NCBI GenBank assembly: GCA_017871115.1
Contig: JAFCIZ010000005.1
Coordinates: 310,001 to 374,000, forward strand
Origin: Cunninghamella blakesleeana
Lineage: Eukaryota > Mucoromycota > Mucoromycetes > Mucorales > Cunninghamellaceae
Reading direction: 5' to 3'
Length of the DNA stretch: 64,000 nucleotides
In this document: positions 1 to 16,774 of the stretch, piece after piece
How the letters are laid out: the number at the start of each line of letters is the position of its first letter
Position numbering within the stretch: the stretch's first letter is position 1
Program-made: the position numbers and the translations under genes
Notes under the pieces: generated by a model
What the model was told of the DNA's origin: nothing
The model's input: the letters and a program-made list of their open reading frames with translations, nothing else
Databases searched by the model: none

Positions 1-574
1 TCGAAGATGCCGAAGAAGCAGTAGAAATAGAAGAAGAAGAGGAAGAAAGGCGATGATGGTAAAGTCTGGATTGATGATAATTTCTTAAATGTTGATCGAT
101 GGTTAAAGGATTAGTAGTATCAGCATGAATACGATGATGAGCATGTAAACGAGGTTGAGATTTATCTTCAGATTTTTTAGTCCTTCTTGATCTTGGAGAC
201 ATGTGAGTTCGATAATGCTGCATCATATTATCTTGACGGGAAAATCTTGATTGACAACCGGGATAAAGACATGGAAAGTTTTTTTCACCGGTATGAATTC
301 TATGATGACGAGCAAGATGACCGCTTGTTGTAAATGTTTTAAAACATCCAGGTTCATTACAAACATATCTTCTTTTTGTTTCTTCCAAATGAATATCTTT
401 TAATCGTTGTTGTTGTTGTGCTGGCTGCGGTGGTGATGGCTGAACATAGTGGTTATTATTATATAAGGTTGAACTTTTATTATTTTCTACTACTTCTTCA
501 TGATGATTTAATAAACTAACTTGTCTTCCTGAAGCATTCATAATAGATAAAGTGGTATTATCATCTTGAGCCAT
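1..574 (-). CDS. Nrg1-like C2H2 zinc-finger transcriptional repressor (3' part missing)
   Basis: Reads from an ATG at 574 leftwards and is still open at base 1, so only the first 191 codons are present. After a Gln/Pro-rich leader it carries two adjacent C2H2 fingers, both C-x4-C-x12-H-x3-H, containing TFTTSGHLARHHRIHTGEK and RFSRQDNMMQHYRTH. This finger pair and its linker closely resemble the Nrg1/Nrg2 glucose and filamentation repressors of yeasts (family knowledge), which bind short C-rich promoter elements in the nucleus. A basic stretch (SPRSRRTKK) and His/Ser-rich sequence follow. No intron is seen in the visible part. It is transcribed divergently from the Zn2Cys6 gene across about 2.4 kb. 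Exact orthology is uncertain because many fungal two-finger proteins look alike. Confidence 0.8.
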   Translation of the reverse strand, partial: MAQDDNTTLSIMNASGRQVSLLNHHEEVVENNKSSTLYNNNHYVQPSPPQPAQQQQRLKDIHLEETKRRYVCNEPGCFKTFTTSGHLARHHRIHTGEKNFPCLYPGCQSRFSRQDNMMQHYRTHMSPRSRRTKKSEDKSQPRLHAHHRIHADTTNPLTIDQHLRNYHQSRLYHHRLSSSSSSISTASSASS

Positions 575-579
575 AATGT

Positions 580-615
<36 letters not shown>

Positions 616-2774
616 TAATAAAAATATAATAAAAAAAGAATAAATGAATGAAGTAAATAGAGTTAATAAATTACAATAAGAAAAAATAAGAAAGAGAGAG
701 AAAGAAAAAAAGAAAGAAAGAGAAAGAAAAAAAAAATTTAAAAATTTTAAAGAGAGAGAGAGAAAGAGAGAAAAAAAGGGTCTTTTAAAAAAAAAAATCC
801 AAAAAAATCTTAAAGGGTATGAAAAACTCAACCAATTACAAATCAATACTTTTTTAAAAAAAAGCTTTTTATTTGTACTTTTTCTATTTAACCAATGAAG
901 GCTTTTTAAAAAAAGTGAAGGAAAGATAAACAGCACCTATACATATTAATGGTAATAAAAAAAAGAATATTCATTTTTTTCATTATAATAAAAGAAATAA
1001 AGGCACGTGTATTTCTTTAATCAAGTATTATTATTATTATTATTATTTTTTAAAAAAAAGAATTGTTGATCTAACTTGTATGTATTAACTCGTGTTTATT
1101 TATATTTTTTCGATCAAAAAAAAAAAAAAAAGAGTCATATAACGAAAAAATACTTTGTAATTTTGTGTAATCAATCCCCTTCCCCTTAAAAAATTGAATT
1201 CTTTTTACTTTATAACCAGTATTATTATTATTTACTATGATTATTTAAATAAGCAGTCATTATTAATGAAAAGAATTACCCTACGTACCTAGTAAAGAAT
1301 GAAATAAACTTCAAGCCGAAAAAACGATGGAGGATAAGAATGGTAAGAAGAAGAGGATTTATTGCTACGCAAAAATAAAAAAAAGTAAAAGCTTGGATCA
1401 TATGAGTACATATTTTGTTAAAAGTAAGACAAAATTTTAAATTAAACATTTTTGATAAACTACCTTTTTTTAAAAAAAGAAAAAAAGAAAAAAAAAAGGC
1501 TTTTTTTGTAAATTATCGGGTTAGTTTAAATTGTTGTTATTAAATGATAATCATTGGTTCAAATAAGAATATTAATGATTTTGGTCAAAGATAATCGGCA
1601 AGTTTATCAACCGTTCGTTACCATTTAATTTAATTTTTTATTATTTTAATTATTTTCAAAATCTATTTAGAAAAATAGAATAAAGTAATAGCTGATTGGT
1701 GACGATGGCGATGGTTACTATTCTAATAACGGAATAAATCATATTTTAGTATCCAAGACTATCAAACATAAACAATAAAAAAAGTTGTCGATCAATTTCT
1801 ATTTTAAAAGAAAAAATAGACCATAATTATATAGTTTAATAGGTTTTTTTTAACAAGAATAATCAATGATCAGTTATATGCTTGTGAATTTGTGTGAGAG
1901 TATATGTTTTGTTATCGACTATCATTCGTGATAATATAGTTTGAATTAAAAAGTTATGACATCATTTTACCCAAAATAAAAGAAAAAAAGGATCCCAAAA
2001 TCGTAATGATGAAACATAATCTCTCATATGTTTGAAATGAGTAAAGAAAAAGAAAACGATTATGCTATAATATGGTAATGATATGGTCGTTAAATTAATA
2101 ACCGGGCGCCACTTTATTATAACCAATAAACTATGTAAAAATACTCGAGATATTTACTTGTATATGTTGGTTGAATAATGAAAAATCAGTCATTATCTTT
2201 TATATTTATGCAAATAAATGAAGCAAGAGGAAAAAAGGTTGCCACATTTCTTAATCAAGCCACAACTAAAACCTTTAAATATTAAAAAAAAAAAAAAAAA
2301 GAGGAAGGGGAAAGAAAAAAGAAAACTGAGAGAGAAAGAGAGAAATTGCAAAAGAGAAAGAATAAAGAAATCTAAAGTATGGCTTAAAAAGGAACCAAAA
2401 ACAAAATCCCAATTTGGATTGTCGGAATTTAAAATGGCTGATTGTAACGCTTTTTTTCAAATAAATTTTTATTATTATTTTTTTTCAACTCCCTTTTTTT
2501 TTTTTTTCTCTCTCTCTTTCTCTCTCTTTCCTTTTGTTTGCCCATAACCGTGCTTTTTTTTTTAAGCTTATTTCATATCGTTTTTAATTTTTTCTTTTTT
2601 TTTTTTTTTTTTAAAAAAAATACCTTCATTCTTTCCATTTTGTAATTATTCCCTTTTCATACCCTTTTTTCTTATTATTTTCTCACCCTAATCAATATAT
2701 ATATATATATATATATTATTATATATATATCTATATATATATATATCTGATATACTTACATAACATAATCATAT

Positions 2775-2812
<38 letters not shown>

Positions 2813-2948
2813 TATATTTATTCAACAAAATTATTTAATCAATTTATTTACGAAACGTGTATAAAGATTATTATATAAAACAACAAACAAACAAACAAAC
2901 AAATAATTACAAATACAATAATAGTTAAAATAATATATATCCATATAA
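575..2948. other. Long divergent intergenic region, low complexity
   Basis: About 2.4 kb between two divergent transcription-factor genes. It holds TA dinucleotide runs (about 583-607, 2696-2760, 2780-2810), GA/CT-rich purine-pyrimidine tracts (about 680-780 and 2290-2360), and T-run/A-run dyads (for example near 2592-2618). The short ORFs in it are low-complexity products and I do not accept them as genes. Long upstream regions are common for regulated fungal transcription factors. Confidence 0.6.
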
Positions 2949-4866
2949 ATGCAAGCTACAACTACACCTGATTCTCCAACTACAAATGACCCAAATAAAA
3001 AGAAAACAAATGTTAAAAGAGCTAAAGCTAGTGTAGCTTGTCAAGAGTGTAGAAAAAGAAAGGTATATATAATTTAAAAAATAGATTATTACCCATATCA
3101 TATATATTAATTTTATATATTAATCTAATTACTATTCTTTATAGGTCAAATGTGAAGGTATTCAACCTTGTGAACGATGCCGAAAATCAAGCCTAACTTG
3201 TGTATTCCCACAGCAACAAAACGCAAAGCGTAATCAACCTAAACAGTATATTGAAATATTGGAAACGAGATTAAAAAATATGGAAAGAACTTTACTATTT
3301 ATGGGTGGCACTTCTATTCAGAATATGATTGATGGCACTTTACACTTGGATCCTCATTCAATACAAGATAGAAATGGTATACACGAAGACGATACAACTA
3401 TTCAACAACGTAAGTAGATGATATATTATCATTATTATATTAATTAAATAATGATGATCACTTGCAAAGTTGTAACAATCTTGTTTTGTCTGATATTAAT
3501 AATTACTTTTTATGTACGTATACGTATACGTATACATATACATATATGTATATCTATAGCCAATGAATTCCATGCATCTTCAATACATAGATTACAAGAT
3601 CAATATACGATGAATGAAATTGGTCAACCTTATTATACCCAAGATATTTATCGTCATATACAACAACAACAACAACAACAACAATATTATCCATCCAATC
3701 GACCCATGACATTACATCGACAGCCTTCCGATATGTCTTTACCCACAAATAATGATACCGGTATCCACAGTGAACCTACTACACCAACACCTTCACCCCA
3801 TCACCATCATCATCAACAACATCAACATCTATTATCAAAATCTGAATATGATTTAATTGAAATCTACTTTGAATATATTCATCCTTATTTACCAATGATA
3901 CATACCGTCATGTTCAAAAGACAGTTAATGGATGTAAATGAGCAACCTCCTCTTTTTTTAATTTACGCCATGTGTGCTTTAGCTTCAAGGTGGATACCAT
4001 CTTCACAACAGCAACAACAATTATCATCCATTAATGAACCTCCTGGATTTACTTATTATCGTCGTGCCTATGCCTTAATTGATGAGGCGATGGTTGCACC
4101 TCGTGTTACCACCATTCAAGCTTTGATTTTACTTGCGAAATATCAAGAACAATATAAAAGGTTAGGTTCTTTTTATCGTACTGATCAATATTTGACTATT
4201 GCTACGGAAATGTGTTTTCATTTAAATTTAATGGATTTACCTTCTCATCATCATGTGGATAATCAAGATTTTGAAACAAAAAAACGGACTTTTTGGGTTA
4301 CTTTTTTATATGATTTATGGCTAAGGTAAAAATAATAATAATAAATTCAGTAATACAAAATATAAAAAATAAAAAATAAACTTTATCTAATTTAAAAAAT
4401 AAAAATAAAAAAAATCCTACATATGGATTTTTTTTTCTACTTTTTCTGTTTTTTCTATTTTTTTAATAAATATGTATTTATAGTATTGAAAAAGGACGAA
4501 AACCAAGTTTCGATATAAAATTATGTAAAACAGATTATCCAACGGCTGATTCAAATGAAGGACCTGATATAGATGATATCATTTCTAGACAAAATATGGT
4601 AATTCGTCTTGGGAAAATAATATCAGAAATTTATGAATTTTCGAGAGTATTAACGGAAAGAAGACAAGAACAAGGATCTATTAGAACAGAAGAACAACAA
4701 ATAGAAGAACAAGGGAAGCTTTTTACTTTACAAACTTATTTGGAAAGTTATTTACGAGAAATTACAACCATTTCTCGTTTTGATTATTCACCAAGTAATT
4801 ATATTATTCATCAAATGAATCACCCGCTTCAAGTCAATAATGACAATACTAACAATAGCAATAGTA

Positions 4867-4899
<33 letters not shown>

Positions 4900-7127
4900 A
4901 TACTATTAATAATAATAATAATAATAATACAACAACAAATAACAATAATAATAACAATGGTAATAATAATAATAACAATATAACTATAAATGGACAATCT
5001 ACAATAAAATATCCTATCGATCAAGTTCCTGTAAAAGACCCTTTTGTTGGTTTTCTTCATATGATGTATCATTATGCTATTATTTTACTTCATCTTCATC
5101 ATACCCTATTTCCAAGTAATAAACCAATCATTACACCACCTTATCCACATCAACAATTATGTGCCTCATCAGCTTCTATTATCAATGGTATTACAGAATC
5201 AATCTTGGATTCAAATCCCATTGATACTTTTTATTACCCTATACGTGGAGTACAATTCACACTTTTATGTTCTACCATGGCCAATACTGTACATAAATTT
5301 GAAATGAAAACAACACAAGATGAACAAAGAAAAAAAAATGCAGAAGGATTGTATCGACAAATATTAACCATCATAGGAAGACTCTCTAATGAAACTTCCG
5401 CAATGGAATTACAATTTTTAGCAAAGGAAGCCGATCTTGCAGAAATGTATAATAAATTAGCAGTAGATACCAATGATGTAAAAAATGGAGGAGGATTGTA
5501 TAATAGTAATAATATGAATGACACACCACCACCACCACCACCACCGCCTTCTTCTACTCATTCACCTAATTCAACTATTACAATGAATAATGATAATTCT
5601 TCAGCGTCCTCATCTCCTATATTAAGTCCATCACATGCTTCATCTTCTACTAGTTCAGTTGTTGTAGATAAAATGCATCGATCAATGAAAATGGTTAATA
5701 AACCCAAAAGAAATACAATGCCAACTAATGGAGCTACATCTTTAAAACGGTTTTCCTCTCCTACCTTTTCAACAGATCAATTATATACAAATTATCCTTT
5801 ACCTTCTTCTTCTCAGCAACAACAACAACAATCTCTTCATCATCATCTTTCGAATAATAATACTAGCTTACAACAACAACAACCTATGCCATCTTCGGCT
5901 TCATCAGTTTTGTCAGGATCCTCAGCTACAACAACAACAACAACAAGTACAGCAACACCTATGAATCCATCAGTTTTATTTAATTCAAGTGCTTCAATTA
6001 CGGATCCTAGTAGATTAGAATATATGATGCAATCAGGTAAATTCCCTATGGCATCATTTAATCATCATCAACAACCCATTCAAATACCTATCCATCATCC
6101 TTCTCCTCCACAACAACAATCTATACATAACACATTAAAAAGAATGCCAAGAACACAAGGTATACCTTATTCACAATCTACAGATGATTTAAGATCACTG
6201 AATTCAAGGCACAAAAATAGAGCAGGATATAGTCGAATTGCGTCTTCTTCTATAGCAACAGGTATGGAAGATCCACCTATAAGATTAAAAAAGCAAAGAT
6301 CAATGAAATTTCCTCCTACTTATTCAACAACAACACATGTCCCACCATCTTCATCTACGTCATCTTCATCATCTTCAACTTCATCAACCTCTCATATTCA
6401 ACAACATTATCATTCATCGAATATTCCATCTCAATTATCTATGCCACCTACTACTCATTCTATTTCTATTTCTTCACAACAGCAACAACAACAACAACCA
6501 TTAACACATTTTCAAACAAAACCGATGTTATCTTTACCACAACACCAACAACAACAACCCATTATATATCATCAACCTTTTAATAATAACCATAATACAT
6601 ATCCATTAACATCTCAACCGCTATCATTTTCTTCTTCTCCTTCTTCTTCTCCTTCCTCCTCTTCTATGAATTACTCTATGATACCATCCTCACCAACTAT
6701 ATCAGGTATACCAAGACGACATACTATATCTTCTACTGGATTTGAAACCTCACAGCCACCGCAACCAATAGGTATGATTCCTAGTAATGGTATACCAATG
6801 GATTATACTATTCAATCCCCTCTCGTTACTATGGATACCACTCAATTAGAATATCATCCTCCGCTTTCTTCCTTACAACAACAACAATTATCATCTTCTT
6901 CTTTTATGACATCATCATCATCATTGCAACAACAACACCATCATCAACACCATCACCCTAACACAACGAGTTTTTATACATCATCAATGAATCATAATAA
7001 TAGTGCTAATAATGGAGGGGATCATTTGATGATGGAATCAGATATGCATCACCCTTTTTTAAATGATTCATCTTTGGGGTCCAATCTAGATATGGATCGT
7101 AAAATGGAAGGACATGTATTACAGTGA
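2949..7127 (+). CDS. Zn2Cys6 fungal-specific transcription factor
   Basis: Four exons: 2949-3062, 3145-3409, 3560-4325, 4484-7127, giving 1262 aa; all three junctions keep phase. The N-terminus has a complete binuclear cluster, Cys31, 34, 41, 47, 50, 57 (C-x2-C-x6-C-x5-C-x2-C-x6-C), with basic CRKRKVKC, followed by a short heptad segment (ILETRLKNMERTLLFMG) likely used for dimerisation. A fungal_trans-type middle homology region follows in exons 3-4 (YFEYIHPYLPMIH, FLIYAMCALASRW). The C-terminal half is disordered with long Asn, Gln, His and Ser runs; one poly-Asn block lies at about 4840-4985. It should be a nuclear DNA-binding regulator; the target pathway cannot be read from sequence. Intron 1 splits the zinc cluster, which is common in this family. 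Confidence 0.88.
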
Positions 7128-7328
7128 AAAAAAAAAGAAAAAAAGCGATTGATATTTATTTATTCTATCTATATATATATTGTGCTGTATGTATGTAAGT
7201 TATCCCTATATATGTGTTTTATATATTTATAAATATTTTATTTTATTTTATTTTGAGTATGATTTATTTTTTATTTTTATTATAATTATTATTATTATTA
7301 TTATTATTATTATGATTTATATATATTA

Positions 7329-7364
<36 letters not shown>

Positions 7365-7524
7365 TATCTATATTTATTTATTTTATTTATTTATCTTATG
7401 AAGAGTTTATATATATGTATATATATATATATATAATATATATGTATATGTTTTATTTTTTAATAATAAACAAATAAACAAATAAACAATAACAACATAT
7501 AAAAGGGAAGGGGGAGGAGAAGGG

Positions 7525-7560
<36 letters not shown>

Positions 7561-8170
7561 CTTTTTACTACAACGTCTATCAAAACCATTATTACAGAAA
7601 AAAATATGTAATTATATGTAAGGCAAAAAGATAAAGTGACAGTAGTAATAAGGAGATAGAAGAAAGGGCTTTTTAACGATAAAAAAAACTCCCCTTAAAT
7701 ATAACGATACTTTAGTAGGTGACTTAATAATATTATTATTTTTTATTGTTTTTTATTTTAAGTAAAAAGGGAGGTAGGATGATTATTATTATTTATACGA
7801 AGGAATGTAAAAATGTCAAAGCTTGTCTCTCGCTCTCTCTCGCTCTCTCTTTCTCTCCTTATTAAAAAAATTAAGCCAAGTCAAAAAAAAAATTAAAAAT
7901 CAGTTTAAAAAAATAATTATAAAATCAATCTCCTATTCTTTCCTTTTTTCTTTCTTCTTCCACTCTTTTTTTTTTTATTTTTTTTTCTTTCTTCTTTTTC
8001 TCTGCTTTATTCAATTTACTTTATATCCTTAAATTTATTCCTTGTACAATATAACTATTTAAATTTTTCTCTTATATAACATATATATATATATATATAA
8101 CTATACCTTATCAATCTATATACTTTTTATTCAATCTTTTAATATATAAAACACGTAAATAATAATAATA
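7128..8170. other. Intergenic spacer with TTA/TA microsatellites
   Basis: Between two same-strand genes. Contains ATT trinucleotide runs (about 7285-7360), TA runs (about 7410-7440, 7530-7556, 8080-8098), CT-rich tracts (7825-7860, 7935-8000) and T/A stretches. The 3' UTR of the upstream gene and the promoter of the PP2A subunit gene must lie here. No gene supported. Confidence 0.55.
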
Positions 8171-9931
8171 ATGACTATAATGAATCCAACTACTATTATT
8201 CCACCTTTCTACTTTCCTCATGGACAACCTATATCACATATTGAACAAGAACAAAAATTGCGTAAAATACTAGTAAGTCATTCTTTTATCCTTTTATATA
8301 TAGATATATCTATTCCTTGGTTTTATTTTATTATATTTTCTATCTGTATTTGTTACTATATTTATATGTATACACAGACTTACAGGAACGGAACTATAAA
8401 AAAAATTAAGCATGGACACACACCACTCACTGATCGCCTTATCAATTCTTTTTTTTTTTTTTTTTCTGGGATTTCATGTAACTCTCTTTTTTAAACACAT
8501 GTTACCTAAAATAGGCAATTGTCAAACATTTATATGGCTACCGTCAATTTTTATTAGAATCTCATTTTATTGCTGTAACAAAAACTTGTGGTTTATCAAG
8601 ATATATGAATTTTGCTTTATTTAAAAAAATGGTTCCTATAGGTGATTATATTACTTTTTCTCAATTTGTAACGTAAAGTATTCCATGAAAAAAATAAAAA
8701 ATGTTTAAAAAACCCTTATCAAAAAAAAAAAAATTCATTAATTAATAATAATGACAAATACCTCTTTTTTTTTAATTTCATATTCATATTCATATCTATA
8801 TATATTTAAACATATCTATATATATAGGGCGTGGACTGATATTTCAAAAGATAATTACGATGACGAATCCTTATATTATAATATTATTAAAAAATCAAAT
8901 GTAAATTATATTTGTCCTGAAGATTTTTTACCTATTTTAGAAGGTAAAAAGAAAAAGATATACATATACATATCCACAAAATATTTTTTTCTCCATCTTT
9001 AATTAATTTTTTTTTTGTTTGCTATCTATTTTTGTTCTTTTTTTTAGATGTTGTATTACACCATCCTGGGTTACAATTTTTATCTGATAATATCATGTTC
9101 CAAGAAAGATATAGTAAGTTCTAATTATTATTTTTTATTTTACGTATACTTTTTCTAATGATAGTAATTATAATAATTATAATATGGGTCATTTTATAAT
9201 TTAACTAAAAAAAAAAAAAATTCTTATTTTTTAAGTTGAAACGGTAATATGTAGGATATTTTATGATGCCGACTGTTATAATGGAAAAATGACCCTAAGA
9301 CAATTTCGTAAATCTCGTTTTGTGGAATCTATCAAATCATTAAGTTGTTTTACTGAAGTGAATAATGTAATACATATATATATTAAACTTTTTTTTTTTC
9401 ATTTATAATGCAAAATATGCGATTCTTTTTATCCAAGCTAAACTCTAATTTTTTCTTTACATATTTTATATATATATATATATAGACAAATGATTGCTTC
9501 TCTTATAAACATTTTTATGTATTATATTGTAAATTTTGGTCATTGGATCAAGATCACGACTTATTAATCACTGCATCAGACTTACAAAATTATAATGATC
9601 AATGCTTATCACCTAAAATCATTCCACGTATTATGCAAGTTGGTAAAGTTGCTGCATTTCATTGTGATACCTCAACGAATACAACTACAACTACAACTTC
9701 CAACAATTCGGACACTGATCTACATCCTATACGTAATACAAATCCAACTTTTTCTTATCTTGATTTTATATGTAAGTATCTCCTCCCCCCTTTTATTTTT
9801 ATAAATACACATGGTCTTTTACCAAATATTCTTTATTATATAAGTTTTTTCTCTGAATTTATCAAAAATAACTTATTTTTACATAATATAAATTGTATAT
9901 TATTAATATTCTTATTATTAATAATATCATT

Positions 9932-9963
<32 letters not shown>

Positions 9964-10729
9964 GGGTTTTTATTAAATGAAGTAGATAAAACAACTCCAA
10001 AATCCATTGAGTACTGGTAAAATAATAATAATAATAATAATATTAATCACCATTATGTATATTTATTATTATAGGAGAAAAGTATAACTTGAACCCATTT
10101 TTTTTATTCACATTTTGTTATTTTTTTAGGTTCCGATGTTTAGATGAAGATGGTGATGGCATCATAACAAGTTATGATTTAGAAAATTATTGGCAGATTC
10201 AAATGACAAGACATCTTTCATCCTCCTCCTCCTCCTCCTCCCCCACATCATCATCACCATCAGCTACAAATAGCAATAGTAATTATTTAGACAAGAACCT
10301 TGACACGCACTCCTTACAAGAAGATGAAGATGATAAAATTAAATTTGATGATATAATGCGACAAATGAATGATCTAATTCAACCTGAAATACCTGGCCAA
10401 TTCCGATTAAAAGATTTAAAAAAAAATGGTATCTCAGCAGAAAGATTTTTTGATACTTTCCTTCATTTTGATAAATTACATGTTCACGAATCATGTCAAG
10501 GCTCTATTCGTTTGAAATTACAGCATGAAAGGGCCATGTATCAACAACAATTACAACTATATGATGCTTCAGTCTCTGCCTCTCCTAATAGTCAAGTCAT
10601 GGATCATTCTTTTTTATTGAATTATTTAGATGATATTTCTTATTATTTTGCTTTATGGTAAGTAGTATATATATATACACTTAAAAAAAAAGAAAAAAAG
10701 AGAAAGAGTAGATAATGAATTTATAAATC

Positions 10730-10766
<37 letters not shown>

Positions 10767-12454
10767 TTTAAATATATACTAGTGATTGGAATGAGTATGC
10801 TGAGGTAGAATATCGTCAATTAATTATGCTGGAAAACCAAAGATTTGTAAATAGCAGTTGTATATCTGACTATGATCAAGATAATGATGAAGATATTGAA
10901 GAAGATGAAGATGAAGAAGAAGATGAAGATGACGATGACGATGAACTAACTGATGAAGAAGATGAACATGAAAATAGCCTTCAAGATAGCAACAACAATA
11001 CCAACACTGTCAACAATATTAATGATTCTAATACCCATACCAATCCAATATATAATTTATCAACTGTACAAAAACAACCTCTTTATTTTAATTCCATCGA
11101 ATATAATAGCAATAATAATAATAATAATTATAATAATAATGACACTATTCATTACAACAAAAATCAACAACAACAACAGCAACAACAGCATATATCTTAT
11201 GATTATACATCTACTTTTGAATTTACAGATATTGTAGATAAAATTCATTCAAGTTTTCAAAAGCTAGATCATCATCAAAATGAATTATTGAATCAACAAC
11301 GTTCTGTAAATGATAATGTATTAACTATATTTAAACCCACGCCTAATACTACCAATAATAATATGTTAACAACAACACATTGCAATAATGATAACAGTAG
11401 CCATGGAGATCAAGAAAATGGAATTGATTATTTTAATTTAAATAAAAAAACCCATCCATCTTCATCATTCAATGTAGATAATAAACAAAAAGTAGAAAAT
11501 GAAGAAGAAAATCAAGAGGATGATGATAAGGACAGTGTGTATAAAATCAGATCAAGTCTTGAGAGATTAGATCAACACCAACACGAATTCTTAAATCAAC
11601 GATTTTCACACTCATTAAGATCAACTACAACGCCTAATATACATGATAATAAAAAAGTGGATCAAAAAGAAAAAAAAGGAAAAGACTGTACTTTAATGAA
11701 TCAGGACCAGCTTTCCTCAGCAATAACAGTAGAAGATGATTTTGAACATGATGATGATATGGATAGTGTTTATAAAATTAGATTAAGTCTTGATAAATTA
11801 GATAAACATCAAAATGAATTATTAAATCAACGCTTCTCTAACCCATTAAGACCATCCAAAACAACTTCTTCTTTACATGATAAAAAAATAAAAGTGGCTC
11901 AAGATGAAAAAGAACAACCACAACAATATTATACTTCAGTGAACCATGATTATGACGATAATGACGATAATGATGATATTATGAATAAAATAAGAACAAG
12001 TCTTGAAAAATTGGATAAAAATCAAAATGAGTATATCAATCAACGATTTACACAATCTAAATCACTTGTCTCTTATGAATCTCTTTTTGACCAACGCCAA
12101 GATGATGATGATGAAGAAGAATCTGAGGAATCTGAAGAATCTGAAATTGATAATTCACCCACAACGCCTTTAGATGATCCATCAACTTCCACAGCATCTT
12201 CCTCATCCACTACAATTCATCATCACCATACTTCTTCTACTTCATCTTCTTCGTCTTTACCAAGATCAACGTCATCCACTTCTTTATCGTACCCTTGGCA
12301 CATGGAGAAAAATAAAATGGAAGATAGCAGCAATTTTATAGGATCCAATTTGGTACAGCAACAACAAGAAAAAAAAAATAAAACTTACCAAGGAAAAGAT
12401 CGATTTTGGTGGTTATCAAAACAAAAAGTATTAAACCAAATAAATCATTTTTAA
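8171..12454 (+). CDS. PP2A regulatory subunit B'' (PPP2R3-like, EF-hand) with long acidic tail
   Basis: Nine exons: 8171-8272, 8515-8672, 8828-8943, 9048-9113, 9236-9366, 9486-9771, 9965-10016, 10130-10657, 10783-12454; 1036 aa, all phases consistent. The N-terminus carries the B''-family signature IPPFYFPHGQP. Further family blocks are HHPGLQFLSDNIMFQERY, FSYKHFYVLYCKFWSLD, SIEYWFRCLDEDGDG and DWNEYAEVEY near 481-490. EF-hand loops lie at residues 212-223 (DQDHDLLITASD) and 309-320 (DEDGDGIITSYD), both with plausible Ca2+ ligands. B'' subunits target the PP2A catalytic/scaffold dimer to substrates and respond to Ca2+ (family knowledge). Unlike usual B'' proteins of about 500 residues, this one has an extra tail of about 540 residues, acidic and Asn/Ser/Gln-rich, with four spaced copies of a roughly 26-residue motif. 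The tail is one uninterrupted exon. Confidence 0.9.
11228..12052 (+). repeat. Four protein-level motif repeats in the PP2A B'' tail
   Basis: Copies at 11228-11305, 11531-11608, 11762-11839 and 11975-12052, starting near residues 629, 730, 807 and 878. Shared core: KI-x2-S-[FL]-x-[KR]-LD-x2-Q-[NH]-E-x2-NQ. Copies 2-4 are each preceded by an Asp/Glu run and followed by QRF plus a basic/Ser segment. Synonymous positions vary between copies, so this is conserved at protein level rather than a recent DNA duplication. Confidence 0.85.
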
Positions 12455-12580
12455 AATTGAATAAATAAAAGTACTGCTTTTAATAATAATAAATATAATG
12501 GCGAGAGGTTTGTTTATTTTTTTTAAAAAAAGTATGACGATAGTTATAAAAATCATTCATTAAAAAAAAAACTTTTAAAA

Positions 12581-15449
<2,869 letters not shown>

Positions 15450-16181
15450 GGATTAATATATATTTTATAAAAAAAATTATAAAGAGAAAGAGAGGAAGAA
15501 GAGAAAAAAGTTGGTTGGGCGAATTTTTTTTAATCAGAGGAAATTTTTAAACGCCGTTTTTTTTTTAAAAAAATGATGTTTTTTTTTTCCTTCTCTTTTT
15601 CTCTTATTACTTATTGTTATTTTTATTAATTAAAAATAATAAACAAGAATAAATGTCAAACTACAGGACATGAAAATCAAAAGAATAATTATTTCATGTC
15701 TACTTTTTGACAAAGAATACTTTTTTATATATAAAAAAGCAAGAAGCTATATGATACCTCAATATTATTAAGATCTTCAATATTGGTCACCTCCGTTCTT
15801 GTATATTTTTTAAATTATGAAAATTATAATAATTAAATTAATGAAATATAAATGAAAAATAAATAAGTGTATTATAAATATATTTATAGATACATCTTTA
15901 TATTTACATATATTAAAATAAATTAATATAATAGTATCGCGCAATCTCAGCTGGATGATTATTACAAAAAAGTAAAGCTATTATTATTGAAAAAGACGAT
16001 TAAGGAATATTTCAAGAGTTTTCGGTATCTAAAATCCCAACACATACGCACCTGTCAAAAAAAAACCAACAATGAAAACATTTTGAAGGGGTTTTTTTAT
16101 AATTAAATATATATACGGGTAAATTGAATAAACACACGCAAATGTAATATATATATATTCAGAGAAATTAAATCAAACTCA

Positions 16182-16224
<43 letters not shown>

Positions 16225-16774
16225 TATAACTATATGTATTTATGAAAGGGTTCTGCCATCTCAAACAAAACATCATCATCAGGAATATATATATGAATAA
16301 TATATTAGGTTCTTATAAGGAAAAGGGCTTTATTATAATATTTTTAAGAATAAATTAAAGGATGTAATGTATATATACAAGTACAATAGTAAATGATATC
16401 ATTGGGTTATTATTATTTTTTTGTTTATGTTTTGTTTATGTTTATATAAATCATGAGATAGTGGTGTGTACAAAAAAAGAAATAAAAAAAGTAAATAAAT
16501 AAATACTAAAACGTGAATATTATACTGCGTAAAAAATAAATAAAAAGTAATCTATAAATATAAAAATGATTTTTTTCTTTCTTTCTTTCTTTCCTATGTA
16601 TGAATGTATCATCCTTATTATTTAATAGCAACATAAACATAAATCATCTTCACAGCAACATAATGCCAGACAAAGGGCGGTGATACTATTATGTATATAT
16701 ATTAAAATAATAATCATTAATGTCCATGGAAACCCTTATTTTACATTCTTTATTTGTATTTATCTATTTATGTT
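15450..16774. other. Intergenic, AT-rich
   Basis: Promoter side of the USP7-like gene and 3' side of the small Pro/Cys-rich gene. Shows T-run/A-run dyads at about 15558-15577, TA runs at about 16190-16222, and a CTTT tetranucleotide run at about 16573-16592. No coding region or structured RNA recognised. Confidence 0.5.

Noticed and set aside
4788..5072. Minus-strand ORF of Ile/Val-rich sequence
   Set aside because: It is the antisense of the poly-Asn codons in the Zn2Cys6 gene; composition is purely repeat-driven.
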